Of a stretch of DNA of 64,000 nucleotides, positions 35,178-44,166 are shown in pieces; the first letter of the stretch is position 1; the number at the start of each line of letters is the position of its first letter. The notes under the pieces are model-generated. The model made no database searches and was not told where the DNA came from. It worked only from the letters and a program-made list of their open reading frames with translations. The position numbers were made by a program, and so were the translations under genes. Location: the NCBI GenBank assembly GCA_964384915.1, contig CAYLMA010000016.1, forward strand, positions 1 through 64,000, written 5' to 3'. The stretch comes from Sulfurimicrobium sp964384915. GTDB lineage: Bacteria; Pseudomonadota; Gammaproteobacteria; Burkholderiales; Sulfuricellaceae.

Positions 35178-35345
35178 ATGGCTAAAGGCGGACGCGAAAA
35201 AATCAAACTGGAATCCTCTGCGGGTACCGGTCACTTCTATACCACAACCAAAAACAAGCGCACCATGCCGGAAAAAATGGCGATCATGAAATATGATCCC
35301 AAGGCGCGCAAGCATGTGGAATACAAGGAAATAAAACTGAAGTAA
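35178..35345 (+). CDS. rpmG: 50S ribosomal protein L33
   Basis: 55 aa, starting MAKGGREKIKLESSAGTGHF and ending KHVEYKEIKLK. This is the cysteine-free, zinc-independent form of L33. It follows rpmB with a TAAGGAG ribosome site, the usual pair, and is closed by an intrinsic terminator. Confidence 0.98.
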   Translation: MAKGGREKIKLESSAGTGHFYTTTKNKRTMPEKMAIMKYDPKARKHVEYKEIKLK

Positions 35346-35388
35346 GGGAAAGCGATGCCGGTTACCAGCCAGGCTAAGCAACCAGAAC

Positions 35389-35421
35389 AAACCCCGGCGC
35401 CACAAGCGTGCGGGGTTTTTT
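35389..35421 (+). terminator. Intrinsic terminator of rpmB-rpmG
   Basis: AAACCCCG / CGGGGTTTTTT stem with a 14-nt loop that itself contains short complementarity, followed by T-run and C. The next gene starts 18 bp later. Confidence 0.85.
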
Positions 35422-35438
35422 CATGCCAGGGACGAATT

Positions 35439-35975
35439 ATGAAAAAACCACTCCTTCTTCTTTGCCTGCTGCCCGTCACAGCCATGGCAGCCGGGTTTGA
35501 CCAGTCAAGCTGGGGGAAATTCGATTACGATTTCGAGGAAAAGCCCTGGGTAGAGATGGAAACCCAACTCCCTCCCGCTCCGAAACCGGAAAACCTCCTG
35601 CCCTTCTACGTCAGCGCAACAACGGACAACCGCTTCTTCGTAGACAGCGCGTCGGTGACAGTTGGCGAGGACAAGGTGGTGCGTTACACGCTGGTGATCA
35701 AGTCCGCCACAGGCGCAAGCAACATCAGCTACGAGGGCATGCGCTGCAGCTCGGCTGAAGTGAAGCGCTATGCCTTCGGCCGCAATGACGGCAGCTGGGG
35801 CAAGGCACGTAATGCCCGTTGGGAAGACATTCGCTACCAGGAAGTCAACCGCCATCACCACATGCTCTATGACGATTTTTTCTGCCCGCGCGGCATCGCT
35901 GTCCAGTCGCCAGCCGAAGCGCTTAATGCCCTCAAGCGCGGCGAACACCCGGCCAGCAAGGGCATTGCCTGGTAG
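35439..35975 (+). CDS. CNP1-like exported protein
   Basis: 178 aa with signal peptide MKKPLLLLCLLPVTAMA cleaved before AGFDQ. The mature part (LPPAPKPENLLPFYVSATTD, RFFVDSASVTVGEDKVVRYT, SNISYEGMRCSS) fits the CNP1-like family found mainly in betaproteobacteria. Role unknown; probably periplasmic. The frame opens earlier, across the rpmG terminator, but only this ATG gives a signal peptide. Confidence 0.85.
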   Translation: MKKPLLLLCLLPVTAMAAGFDQSSWGKFDYDFEEKPWVEMETQLPPAPKPENLLPFYVSATTDNRFFVDSASVTVGEDKVVRYTLVIKSATGASNISYEGMRCSSAEVKRYAFGRNDGSWGKARNARWEDIRYQEVNRHHHMLYDDFFCPRGIAVQSPAEALNALKRGEHPASKGIAW

Positions 35976-36116
35976 CGAACCTGCTGCCACTCAGTAAAGC
36001 TCTGCCGGACACCCGACCGGCTCGTTTCCCTGACCGCCGTCCTTGGTGGCGGTGCCATCAGTTACAATAACTCCGTTACAAACCATTCGCAGACACGCCA
36101 TGAACCTAAAAGCCGC

Positions 36117-36252
36117 AGTTCATAACCGCAAAGTCGCGAAGACGCAAAGAAAACAAGAGCATAGAATCCATTTGCCATTCACCTCCCTGGTGGCTGGGCA
36201 GATTCCGATAACACATTGTTTTTCCTTTGCGTTCTCTGTTCCTTTGCGGTTC
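36117..36252. repeat. Dispersed inverted repeat upstream of moxR
   Basis: AACCGCAAAGTCGCGAAGACG at the left (about 36123) pairs with the right end (TTTGCGTTCTCTGTTCC then TTTGCGGTT). The paired arms enclose about 85 bp with no gene. This is a known type of dispersed intergenic repeat. The 293-bp gap between the CNP1-like gene and moxR holds nothing else I can identify. Confidence 0.65.
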
Positions 36253-36268
36253 AAGTGCTTTTTTTAGA

Positions 36269-37186
36269 ATGAATTCAACCATCGAGCATATCGCCGCTCA
36301 AGCCGGACAGATCATCCTGGGCAAAGAGAAGCAGATTCGCCTGGCACTGGTCTGCTTGCTGGCGCGCGGCCACCTGCTGATCGAGGATTTGCCCGGCGTG
36401 GGGAAAACCACGCTGGCGCATGTGCTGGCCAAAACACTGGGGCTTCACTTCCAGCGCATCCAGTTCACCAGCGATCTCTTGCCCGCGGACATCCTGGGCG
36501 TATCCATTTATGAGCGCGACAGCGCCAGCTTCAAATTTCATCCCGGCCCGATATTTGCGCAACTGATCCTTGCCGACGAGGTCAACCGCGCCACGCCCAA
36601 GGCGCAAAGCGCGCTGCTGGAAGCGATGGAAGAACACCAGGTTACGGCGGAAGGCGTAACCCGCCCCCTGCCGGAGCCGTTCTTCGTCATCGCCACGCAG
36701 AACCCGGCTTACCAGATCGGCACTTTTCCCCTGCCGGAATCCCAGCTTGACCGCTTCCTGATGCGCATCGAACTGGGTTACCCGGATGCCCAAGCCGAAC
36801 GCGCCCTGTTGCAGGGCAAGGACAGGCGCGAATTGCTGGCACAGTTGCAGCCCTGCCTTGAACCACAGGAGCTTGCCGCCCTGCAGCAGCGCGCCTCGCA
36901 AGTATTCGTGTCGGACGCCTTGCTGGACTATGTTCAGGCGCTGATCCATTTCACGCGCCAAACACCACGCTTCCTGAACGGCCTTTCACCTCGCGCCGGA
37001 CTGGGCCTGCTGCACGGCGCCCAGGCTTGGGCATTCAGCGATGGGCGCAGGGAAGTCCTGCCGGAAGACGTGCAAGCCATCCTGCCCGCCGTGGCCGGAC
37101 ACCGCCTGCGACCAGGCGCGGAATTCGCCGGCGAAAGCGGCGCCACGCTGGCCCAGCATCTGCTGGCTTCTGTCGCAATCCCCTGA
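36269..37186 (+). CDS. MoxR-family AAA+ ATPase
   Basis: 305 aa from MNSTIEHIAAQAGQIILGKE. Walker A LPGVGKTTLAHVLA, Walker B ILADEVNRATPKAQSALLEA, sensor 1 VIATQNP, arginine finger in LDRF. MoxR ATPases act as chaperones for partner proteins encoded beside them. Here the partners are a DUF58 protein and a transglutaminase, 2 bp downstream and then overlapping. Confidence 0.93.
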   Translation: MNSTIEHIAAQAGQIILGKEKQIRLALVCLLARGHLLIEDLPGVGKTTLAHVLAKTLGLHFQRIQFTSDLLPADILGVSIYERDSASFKFHPGPIFAQLILADEVNRATPKAQSALLEAMEEHQVTAEGVTRPLPEPFFVIATQNPAYQIGTFPLPESQLDRFLMRIELGYPDAQAERALLQGKDRRELLAQLQPCLEPQELAALQQRASQVFVSDALLDYVQALIHFTRQTPRFLNGLSPRAGLGLLHGAQAWAFSDGRREVLPEDVQAILPAVAGHRLRPGAEFAGESGATLAQHLLASVAIP

Positions 37187-37188
37187 CC

Positions 37189-38172
37189 ATGGCCGGGTCC
37201 GACGGGTCGAAGCGGCGCCGCCTCTCCCCGCGCATCCCGTTTCTGGAGCGCGTGCTCCGGCCGGCCCAGGAAAACGGCCCGGTCACATTGACCCAGCGGC
37301 GGCTGTATATCCTGCCCACCCGCCACGGACTGATCTATGCGCTGATGCTGCTGGTGATGTTGCTTGGTTCCATCAATTACGCCAACAGCATGGGCCTGGT
37401 GCTCACTTTCCTGCTTGCCAGCCTGGCGGTGGTATCCATCCTCCATACCTACCGCAACCTGGCGCAGCTTCGGGTCGAGGCGGGCAAGGCCGATCCGGTA
37501 TTTGCCGGGCAGGAGGCGCATTTTCTCCTCCTGCTGGACAATCCTTCCGCCCGGCCCCGCTTTGCCATCGGCCTGGGCCGCGGAAAAACCACTATTGCTT
37601 ACAGCGATATCGCAGCCGGGATTCCCGCCAAACTCGAATTCAGCGTTCCGGCCACCGAGCGTGGGCTTTTGCATCCCGGCCGCTTCAGCCTGTTTTCCAC
37701 CTTTCCCCTCGGTCTGTTTCGCGTCTGGTGCCACCTCAACCTGGACATGAGCTGCCTGGTGTATCCCCGCCCCGCAGTCGAGACCATGCCGCTCCCTTTG
37801 GGCAACTCGGACACGCAGCCACAAGGTCAGCCCCAAGGCGATGGGCAGGAGGATTTCAGCGGACTGCGCGGCTACCGCACTGGCGACGGATTGCGCCACG
37901 TGGCGTGGAAGGCGGTGGCCCAGGAGCGGGGCATGCTAACCAAACAGTTTTCCGGCGAAGCCGCGCAGGAAGTCTGGCTGGACTGGGATAGCTTGCCCGG
38001 CATGGACACGGAAGCCAGGCTATCCCGGCTCACACGCTGGGTGCTGGATGCCGACCGCGCCGGGCTCCGCTACGGCCTCAAACTTCCGGGCCTGAAGCAC
38101 CCGCCCGCCCATGGGCGGGAACAGATGCGCCGCTGCCTGCAAACCCTGGCCCTATTTGGGCATACCCCATGA
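37189..38172 (+). CDS. DUF58 domain protein
   Basis: 327 aa from the ATG 2 bp after moxR (MAGSDGSKRRRLSPRIPFLE); longer frames upstream lie inside moxR and are rejected. Two membrane helices near residues 45-85 (GLIYALMLLVMLLGSINYAN and SMGLVLTFLLASLAVVSIL). The DUF58 signature EDFSGLRGYRTGDGLRHVAW-K is clear. It overlaps the next gene by 4 bp. Confidence 0.92.
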   Translation: MAGSDGSKRRRLSPRIPFLERVLRPAQENGPVTLTQRRLYILPTRHGLIYALMLLVMLLGSINYANSMGLVLTFLLASLAVVSILHTYRNLAQLRVEAGKADPVFAGQEAHFLLLLDNPSARPRFAIGLGRGKTTIAYSDIAAGIPAKLEFSVPATERGLLHPGRFSLFSTFPLGLFRVWCHLNLDMSCLVYPRPAVETMPLPLGNSDTQPQGQPQGDGQEDFSGLRGYRTGDGLRHVAWKAVAQERGMLTKQFSGEAAQEVWLDWDSLPGMDTEARLSRLTRWVLDADRAGLRYGLKLPGLKHPPAHGREQMRRCLQTLALFGHTP

Positions 38173-40091
38173 CCAATCTTGTCTGGCTGCTGCTCACCCT
38201 GGCGCTCGCCAGCGCACCACACCTCGGGCGCCTGCCGCTATGGGTGGGTCCCGCCTGCCTTGTCCTGGGCTGGTGGCGCCTGGCCATTCTGCGCAAACAA
38301 GCCATCCTGCCGCGAAAATGGCTGCTGCTATTGATTGCCGCCGCTGCCACCGGCGGCATATTCTGGCATTACCAAACCTTGCTGGGACGCGATGCGGGGG
38401 TCGCACTGCTGGTGGTAATGATTGCGCTCAAACTGATGGAAATGAAGTCTCTGCGCGACACCATGGTGGTGATCTTCCTGAGTTACTTCCTGGTGATCAC
38501 CCATTTCCTCTATTCGCAGAGCATCCCCACCGCGCTTTACCTGCTGCTGGTGGTGCTGCTCACCACCGCCACCATGATCGGCTATAGCCATCCTCTGGAG
38601 CGGTTTGCATCCCGCCCCAGGCTGCGCCTGGCCGGCGTCATGCTGCTCCAGGCCATTCCGCTGATGCTGGTGCTGTTCGTGTTCTTCCCCCGCGTCGGTC
38701 CGTTGTGGGGCTTGCCAAAGGACGCCTATTCCGGCGTGACCGGGCTGTCGGACACCATGAATCCCGGTTCGATCAGCCAGTTGATCCGCTCCGACGCCGT
38801 GGCTTTTCGCGTCAAATTCGACGGACCGGCGCCGAGCAATTCGCAGCGCTACTGGCGCGGCCCAGTGTTTTGGGATTACGACGGCACAAGCTGGTCCACC
38901 CGGAACCAGGCACCCGTAGGCGCTGCCCAGTTCGTTCCACTGGGCAAACCGCTCAGCTACACGGTCACCATCGAGCCGCACAACCAGCGCTGGCTGTTCG
39001 CGCTCGACCTGCCTGACAGGCTGCCCCCCGGCAGCAGTGTTACAGCCGACTTCCAGATCATGGCTCCAAGCGCGCTTCACCAGCGCATGCGCTACAGCCT
39101 GACCTCCTACCCTGAGTATCGCCTCGGCGAGCGCCTCACGGACGAGGCATGGGAGCGCGCCCTGCATCTGCCAGAACGCAACCCCAAGGCAAGGCAACTG
39201 GCCGCACAGTGGCGCGCCAGCCATACAACGCCACGCGCCATCGCACAACATGCCTTGGCCTTATTTCGCGAGGAAGCCTTTGTTTACACGCTAAAACCGC
39301 CCCGGCCGGGCGAGCAGGCGGTGGACGATTTTCTGTTCGGCTCCCGGCGCGGCTTCTGCGAACACTACGCCAGTTCATTCGTGTTCCTGATGCGCGCGGC
39401 AGGCATTCCGGCACGGGTGGTGACCGGCTACCAGGGCGGCGAACCCAATCCCATGGGAGATTACATGATCGTGCGCCAGTCCGATGCCCACGCATGGGCC
39501 GAAATATGGCTGGATGACGCAGGCTGGGTGCGGGTGGACCCCACAGCAGCCGTGTCACCAAACCGCATCGAAACCGGGATCGCCAGCGCCCTGCCCGCCA
39601 CCGAGCTGCCGCCGGCCCTGGTGCAGCTGGATGCCGCATGGCTGATGCGCATACGGCTGTCCTGGGACCTGCTTAACAACAACTGGAACCAATGGGTGCT
39701 GGGCTACGACCAGGAAAGGCAGAAGCGCTTCCTGTCGGGCATTAATCAGGGGCTGGATTCGTGGCAAAACATGGCGCTGGCAATGATGGCCGGGCTGGCT
39801 TCTGTGCTGTCCGGAATCGCTGCGTGGATGCTGTGGCGCTCACCCCGCAGGGCTATCGACCCGGCGCTCGCCGCATATGATAAATTCTGCGCCAAACTGG
39901 CGCGCCAAGGCATTGCGCGCGCGCCCGGCGAAGGCCCTGTGGACTTTGCCGCCAGGGCATCACGCTCCAGGCCCGAATTGGCAAGCCAAATAAACCGCAT
40001 CACCCGGCTTTATATCGCGCTGCGCTACGGACAGCGGCATCCAGCCTGGCTTTCCAGGCTCAGAGTGGCAGTGCGGCGCTTTAGAGCCTGA
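38169..40091 (+). CDS. tgpA: TgpA-type membrane transglutaminase
   Basis: 640 aa. Six N-terminal membrane helices (DUF3488), a periplasmic transglutaminase-like core, then a final helix near 540 and a DUF4129-like cytoplasmic tail. The triad is visible as Cys in GSRRGFCEHYASSFVFLMRA, His in QSDAHAWAEIWL and Asp in GWVRVDPTAAV. In Pseudomonas the homologue is essential and part of a MoxR-DUF58-TgpA operon, the same layout as here. Substrate is unknown. Confidence 0.93.
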   Translation: MTNLVWLLLTLALASAPHLGRLPLWVGPACLVLGWWRLAILRKQAILPRKWLLLLIAAAATGGIFWHYQTLLGRDAGVALLVVMIALKLMEMKSLRDTMVVIFLSYFLVITHFLYSQSIPTALYLLLVVLLTTATMIGYSHPLERFASRPRLRLAGVMLLQAIPLMLVLFVFFPRVGPLWGLPKDAYSGVTGLSDTMNPGSISQLIRSDAVAFRVKFDGPAPSNSQRYWRGPVFWDYDGTSWSTRNQAPVGAAQFVPLGKPLSYTVTIEPHNQRWLFALDLPDRLPPGSSVTADFQIMAPSALHQRMRYSLTSYPEYRLGERLTDEAWERALHLPERNPKARQLAAQWRASHTTPRAIAQHALALFREEAFVYTLKPPRPGEQAVDDFLFGSRRGFCEHYASSFVFLMRAAGIPARVVTGYQGGEPNPMGDYMIVRQSDAHAWAEIWLDDAGWVRVDPTAAVSPNRIETGIASALPATELPPALVQLDAAWLMRIRLSWDLLNNNWNQWVLGYDQERQKRFLSGINQGLDSWQNMALAMMAGLASVLSGIAAWMLWRSPRRAIDPALAAYDKFCAKLARQGIARAPGEGPVDFAARASRSRPELASQINRITRLYIALRYGQRHPAWLSRLRVAVRRFRA

Positions 40092-40177
40092 AACGCATTC
40101 AAGCAAACTTGATGATCACTATCCAGCCTGGTGTTTTTTTGGTAAGTTCCGTGAATGACATTTCTATACGCAAACCC

Positions 40178-40762
40178 ATGAATTATTGCAGCCACTGCGG
40201 CGCCAGGGTCAGCCTGCGCATTCCTGAAGGCGATAGCGTGCCGCGCCACGTATGTGACCATTGCCATACCATCCATTACCAGAACCCGAAAATGGTGATT
40301 GGCTGCATTCCGCAATGGGAGGACAGGATTCTCCTCTGCCGCCGCGCCATCGAGCCGCGCCATGGCTTCTGGACGCTGCCCGCGGGCTTCATGGAAAACA
40401 GCGAAACCACGGCTCAGGCGGCCGCGCGGGAAACGCTGGAGGAAGCACAGGCACAGGTTGAAATCGGCGCGCTTTATACCCTGTTCAACGTACCCCATAT
40501 CAGCCAGGTACATATGTTCTTCCGGGCGCGCCTGCTGCAGCCGCATTTCGGCGCCGGCTCGGAAAGCCTGGAAGTCAAACTGTTCAGGGAGCAGGACCTG
40601 CCTTGGGACGAGATCGCCTTTGCCAGCGTGCGCCGGACGCTACAGCTTTATTTCTCCGAGCGGCAAAGCGGCGCCTTTGGATTTCACATTGGCGACATTC
40701 TTCCTGCCCCGGATCAGCAGCAGCTCTGCAACGCCACGCCACCGAACAATTTTATCCCCTGA
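40178..40762 (+). CDS. Nudix hydrolase with N-terminal zinc ribbon
   Basis: 194 aa from MNYCSHCGARVSLRIPEGDS. Two CxxC pairs (CSHCG and CDHCH) form a zinc ribbon as in NADH pyrophosphatases. The Nudix box runs GFMENSETTAQAAARETLEE. Substrate not certain; ADP-ribose or NADH-type dinucleotides are likely. The 23 codons before this ATG are not conserved-looking and are excluded. Confidence 0.87.
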   Translation: MNYCSHCGARVSLRIPEGDSVPRHVCDHCHTIHYQNPKMVIGCIPQWEDRILLCRRAIEPRHGFWTLPAGFMENSETTAQAAARETLEEAQAQVEIGALYTLFNVPHISQVHMFFRARLLQPHFGAGSESLEVKLFREQDLPWDEIAFASVRRTLQLYFSERQSGAFGFHIGDILPAPDQQQLCNATPPNNFIP

Positions 40763-40842
40763 ACGTGGCGCCCTTCCGGCTTTGACCGGTCTGGCCATAC
40801 GCCCCTTGTGACAAAATCCAATATTTATTCCCGGAATTCACC

Positions 40843-42219
40843 ATGACCACGCTTCCAGCAGAAATTTTCAAGGCCTACGACATCCGCGGCATCGTCGGCA
40901 CATCGCTCACCCCGGAAATCGTCGAAGCCATCGGCCACGCCATCGGCTCGGAAGCCATGGCGCGCCGGCAAAGCGAAATCGTGATCGGGCGCGACGGGCG
41001 GCTCTCGGGGCCGGAGCTGGCTGGCGCGCTGGCGCGCGGCATCCTGAAAAGCGGCATTGACGTGATTGACATCGGCATGGCAGCAACGCCGATGACCTAT
41101 TTCGGCGCCTATCAGCTCCACGCGAACTCGGCCGTGATGGTCACCGGCAGCCACAACCCGCCCGACTACAATGGGCTGAAAATGGTGCTGGGCGGCGAAA
41201 CACTCTCCGGCAACACGATTCAGGGCCTGAGAAAGCGCATCGAGCAAGGCGACTTGAGCCAGGGCAGCGGCAACTACCGCCAGCACGACATCGCCCAGGA
41301 ATACATCCAGCGCATCGCCAGTGACGTAAAACCGCTCCGCCCGATGAAGATTATCGTAGACTGCGGCAACGGTGTGGCAGGCGCCTTCGCACCCGCGCTC
41401 TATCGCGCCATGGGCTGCGAGGTGGAGGAAATGTACTGCGAAGTGGACGGCAATTTTCCCAACCACCATCCCGACCCTTCCGTCCCCAAGAATCTGCAGG
41501 ACCTGATCGCGCGCCTCAAGACCTCGGACGCCGAAATCGGCCTCGCCTTCGACGGCGACGGCGACCGCCTCGGGGTGGTCGCCAAGGACGGCCAGATCAT
41601 CTTCCCGGACCGCCAGTTGATGCTGTACGCGGATGACGTGCTCTCGCGCAACCCGGGCGCGGAAATTATTTTCGACGTCAAATCCACGCGCAACCTGTTT
41701 GCCTGGATACGCGAGCGCGGCGGCAAGCCGACGCTGTGGAAAACCGGCCACTCCCTGATCAAGGCGAAGATGAAGGAAACCGGCGCCCTGCTGGCGGGCG
41801 AAATGAGCGGGCATGTGTTCTTCAAGGAACGCTGGTATGGCTTCGACGACGGCCTCTACACGGGCGCCCGCCTGCTCGAATACCTGTCGCGCCAGGCTGA
41901 CATCAACGCCACCCTGCACGGCCTGCCGGATACCGTCAACACGCCGGAATTGCAAATCTGGATGAAGGAAGGCGAACATTACGCCCTGATTGACAAGCTG
42001 CGCGAAACGGCCCGTTTCCCCACGGCTCATGAAATCATCACGCTCGATGGCCTGCGTGTTGAGTATGCCGACGGCTTCGGGCTGATGCGCCCCTCCAACA
42101 CCACGCCGGTAATCGTGCTGCGTTTCGAGGGTGATACTGAGCATGCCCTGAAACGTATTCAGGATGAATTCCGCCAAGTGCTGCTGACAGCGGAATCCGG
42201 TCTGGATCTCCCCTTTTAA
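40843..42219 (+). CDS. algC: Phosphomannomutase/phosphoglucomutase
   Basis: 458 aa alpha-D-phosphohexomutase. The phospho-Ser loop VTGSHNPPDYNGLKMVLGG, metal-binding AFDGDGDRLGVV, sugar-binding GEMSGHVFFKERW and phosphate-binding RPSNTTPVIVLRFEGD are all intact. It makes mannose-1-P and glucose-1-P for exopolysaccharide or LPS. The AlgC/ManB assignment follows the PMM/PGM pattern. Its stop abuts the stop of the convergent next gene. Confidence 0.93.
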   Translation: MTTLPAEIFKAYDIRGIVGTSLTPEIVEAIGHAIGSEAMARRQSEIVIGRDGRLSGPELAGALARGILKSGIDVIDIGMAATPMTYFGAYQLHANSAVMVTGSHNPPDYNGLKMVLGGETLSGNTIQGLRKRIEQGDLSQGSGNYRQHDIAQEYIQRIASDVKPLRPMKIIVDCGNGVAGAFAPALYRAMGCEVEEMYCEVDGNFPNHHPDPSVPKNLQDLIARLKTSDAEIGLAFDGDGDRLGVVAKDGQIIFPDRQLMLYADDVLSRNPGAEIIFDVKSTRNLFAWIRERGGKPTLWKTGHSLIKAKMKETGALLAGEMSGHVFFKERWYGFDDGLYTGARLLEYLSRQADINATLHGLPDTVNTPELQIWMKEGEHYALIDKLRETARFPTAHEIITLDGLRVEYADGFGLMRPSNTTPVIVLRFEGDTEHALKRIQDEFRQVLLTAESGLDLPF

Positions 42220-42537
42220 CTATTTTCCGTCAACATCCAGGCCAAAACGATGCGTCTCATCGATCACCTTGAGCAGGTTGCCAAAAGGCAGGCGGGGGCC
42301 GAGGCGGCGCACCACTTCCATAAAGGCTAATTCAGGCCCATTGGGATCGAACTTGTACGTGCCGCTCAACATGTCATCGTACATCTTGCGCAACTGGGTA
42401 TCGAGCAACTTGATATAGGGGCGGAACGGGGCAAACTCATCCGAGTCCTCGTCCATGATGGAACTGATTTCATCCACCTCGTACACCGCCTGGTGCATGA
42501 GATCAATATATTCATCGGTCGTTTTTGGGCGTTTCAT
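42220..42537 (-). CDS. Small acidic conserved hypothetical protein
   Basis: 105 aa, soluble, acidic, no signal peptide (MKRPKTTDEYIDLMHQAVYE; DEDSDEFAPFRPYIKLLDTQ). GGAGTGACCC precedes the ATG. Not recognised. Situated downstream of the hdr/qmo terminator on the same strand, so it has its own transcript or receives read-through. Confidence 0.75.
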   Translation of the reverse strand: MKRPKTTDEYIDLMHQAVYEVDEISSIMDEDSDEFAPFRPYIKLLDTQLRKMYDDMLSGTYKFDPNGPELAFMEVVRRLGPRLPFGNLLKVIDETHRFGLDVDGK

Positions 42538-42584
42538 GGGTCACTCCTGTAAATCACATCGCTTGCCGAATATGGTGGCGCTGG

Positions 42585-42622
42585 CGCAAAAAAGAAGGGG
42601 GCGCCTGGCGCCCCCTTCGATC
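42585..42622 (-). terminator. Intrinsic terminator of the qmo-hdr operon
   Basis: On the minus strand GAAGGGGGCGCC-AG-GCGCCCCCTTC followed by a run of T. Lies 15-50 bp after the hdrB stop. Confidence 0.92.
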
Positions 42623-42636
42623 TTTAACTGCTGCAA

Positions 42637-43539
42637 TTACTTGTTGGCAATATCTTCCAGCCTGGTGGCGCGGATGATCTGGCCATCCAGCGCCGCATCC
42701 TTGCTGCTGCCGCCGTAGGCTACGGTAATGAGCTGGCTGTAGTAGGTCACCGGGATATTGAACTTCTTGCCGTAGCGCTTGTTCACTTCACCCTGGTAAA
42801 TCTCCACGTTGGCCTGGCACAGCGGGCAAGGCGTGACGATCATGTCCGCGCCATGGTCGTAGGCGGATTCGATGATGTCGTGGATCTGCTTCTGGCTCTT
42901 TTCCGGCTCGGAGAAAGCCAGCGCGCCGCCGCAGCAGGTTACTTTCTGGTCGTAGTTGGTGATCGCTTCGCCACCCATGGACTCGACCATGCGGTCCAGG
43001 TACATGGGGTTCTCGAAAGATTCGCCGTCGATGCCGAAAGGCCGGTTGGTCTGGCAGCCCACGTAGCCTGCGAACTTGATGCCTTCGAGCGGTTTTTTCA
43101 CGCCGCTCTTCAGGGTTTCATAGCCGATATCCTCGATCAGCACTTCCACCATGTGGCGGGCAGGAGGCGCTTCGTTCTTGAATACCAGGCCGGCTTCCTT
43201 GAGCGCTTCGTTGGTTTCCGCCAGCAGGGTGGCGCTGTGATCCAGGCGCTCCTTGGCTTCACGCGTTGCCAGCCAGCAGGCGGCACAGGTCGCGACCACT
43301 TCCTGGCCCGGATTATGCTGCTCGCTCAGTGCCAGATTGCGTGCCGACAGGGCAATACGCGGCAACTCGCCGCCACCGGCGTAACCGATGGAAGCGCCGC
43401 AGCAATTCCAGTCCGGTATTTCGTTCAAAGCAACATCCAGCAAATTGACCATGGACTGGGTCGAGGTCAGGTAGTTGCTGGACGATGCGCCTGACTGCGA
43501 AGAGCAGCCGGGGTAAAAAGAATATTGTTTCTTAGCCAT
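42637..43539 (-). CDS. hdrB: Heterodisulfide reductase subunit B-like protein
   Basis: 300 aa with two cysteine-rich CCG domains: PDWNCCGASIGYAGGG with CAACWLATREAK, then KVTCCGGALAFSEP with TPCPLCQANVE. In Hdr these bind non-cubane [4Fe-4S] clusters where disulfide chemistry or electron transfer occurs. It is the last gene of qmoA-qmoB-hdrC-hdrB and likely forms, with HdrC, the module that replaces membrane subunit QmoC. Cytoplasmic, no membrane span. Confidence 0.93.
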   Translation of the reverse strand: MAKKQYSFYPGCSSQSGASSSNYLTSTQSMVNLLDVALNEIPDWNCCGASIGYAGGGELPRIALSARNLALSEQHNPGQEVVATCAACWLATREAKERLDHSATLLAETNEALKEAGLVFKNEAPPARHMVEVLIEDIGYETLKSGVKKPLEGIKFAGYVGCQTNRPFGIDGESFENPMYLDRMVESMGGEAITNYDQKVTCCGGALAFSEPEKSQKQIHDIIESAYDHGADMIVTPCPLCQANVEIYQGEVNKRYGKKFNIPVTYYSQLITVAYGGSSKDAALDGQIIRATRLEDIANK

Positions 43540-43551
43540 GTATCTCGCTCC

Positions 43552-44154
43552 TTACGCCAGTTTCCTGCGGCTATCCTCGAGTTCCCGCGCCTTTTTCAGC
43601 ATGGCCTGGAATCCGCTCTTGTCCTTGACGCCGTGACCGCCCATGATTTCCATCGGGTTCAAGCGCTTGGCTTTCATCATCCCCAGGCCGACGCTTTGCA
43701 TCGCCATGGCATTCTTGATGCCCTGGCTGAAACCGTCCTTGAAGTACATGCCCAGGCTCAGTTTCAGCTCGTTGACCCGGCCGGTCTTGATCAGGTTGTC
43801 CCAGAACAGCTGGCCAAACTGCGCAGTCGGCTGATTCTTGGGCGCCAAGCCTTCACGTTTTGCCAGATAGGCCAGGCCGTGCATGATATGCGTAATCGGC
43901 AGCTTTCTAGGGCAGCGCACGATGCACTGGTAGCAGGAAGTGCACATCCACATGGAATCGGATGACAGCACTTCCTCGCGCTTGCCGGCCCGGATCATCA
44001 TGAAGATTTTCTGAGGCGTATGCTCCCAGTGCGCGCCCAACGGGCAGGAGCCGGCGCAAACGCCGCACTGCATGCACATCTTGACCCAATGGCCCTCTTC
44101 TACGCGCTCTTCGACTTCCTTGAGGAAGTTTCTACGGTACTTTTCAATACTCAT
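43552..44154 (-). CDS. hdrC: Heterodisulfide reductase subunit C-like ferredoxin
   Basis: 200 aa with two [4Fe-4S] motifs: CMQCGVCAGSCPLG and CTSCYQCIVRCPRKLP. It connects the flavin subunits with HdrB. No transmembrane segment is present, unlike QmoC, whose N-terminal half resembles HdrC. It lies 12 bp after qmoB and 12 bp before hdrB. Confidence 0.93.
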   Translation of the reverse strand: MSIEKYRRNFLKEVEERVEEGHWVKMCMQCGVCAGSCPLGAHWEHTPQKIFMMIRAGKREEVLSSDSMWMCTSCYQCIVRCPRKLPITHIMHGLAYLAKREGLAPKNQPTAQFGQLFWDNLIKTGRVNELKLSLGMYFKDGFSQGIKNAMAMQSVGLGMMKAKRLNPMEIMGGHGVKDKSGFQAMLKKARELEDSRRKLA

Positions 44155-44166
44155 TCCTGTTTCCTC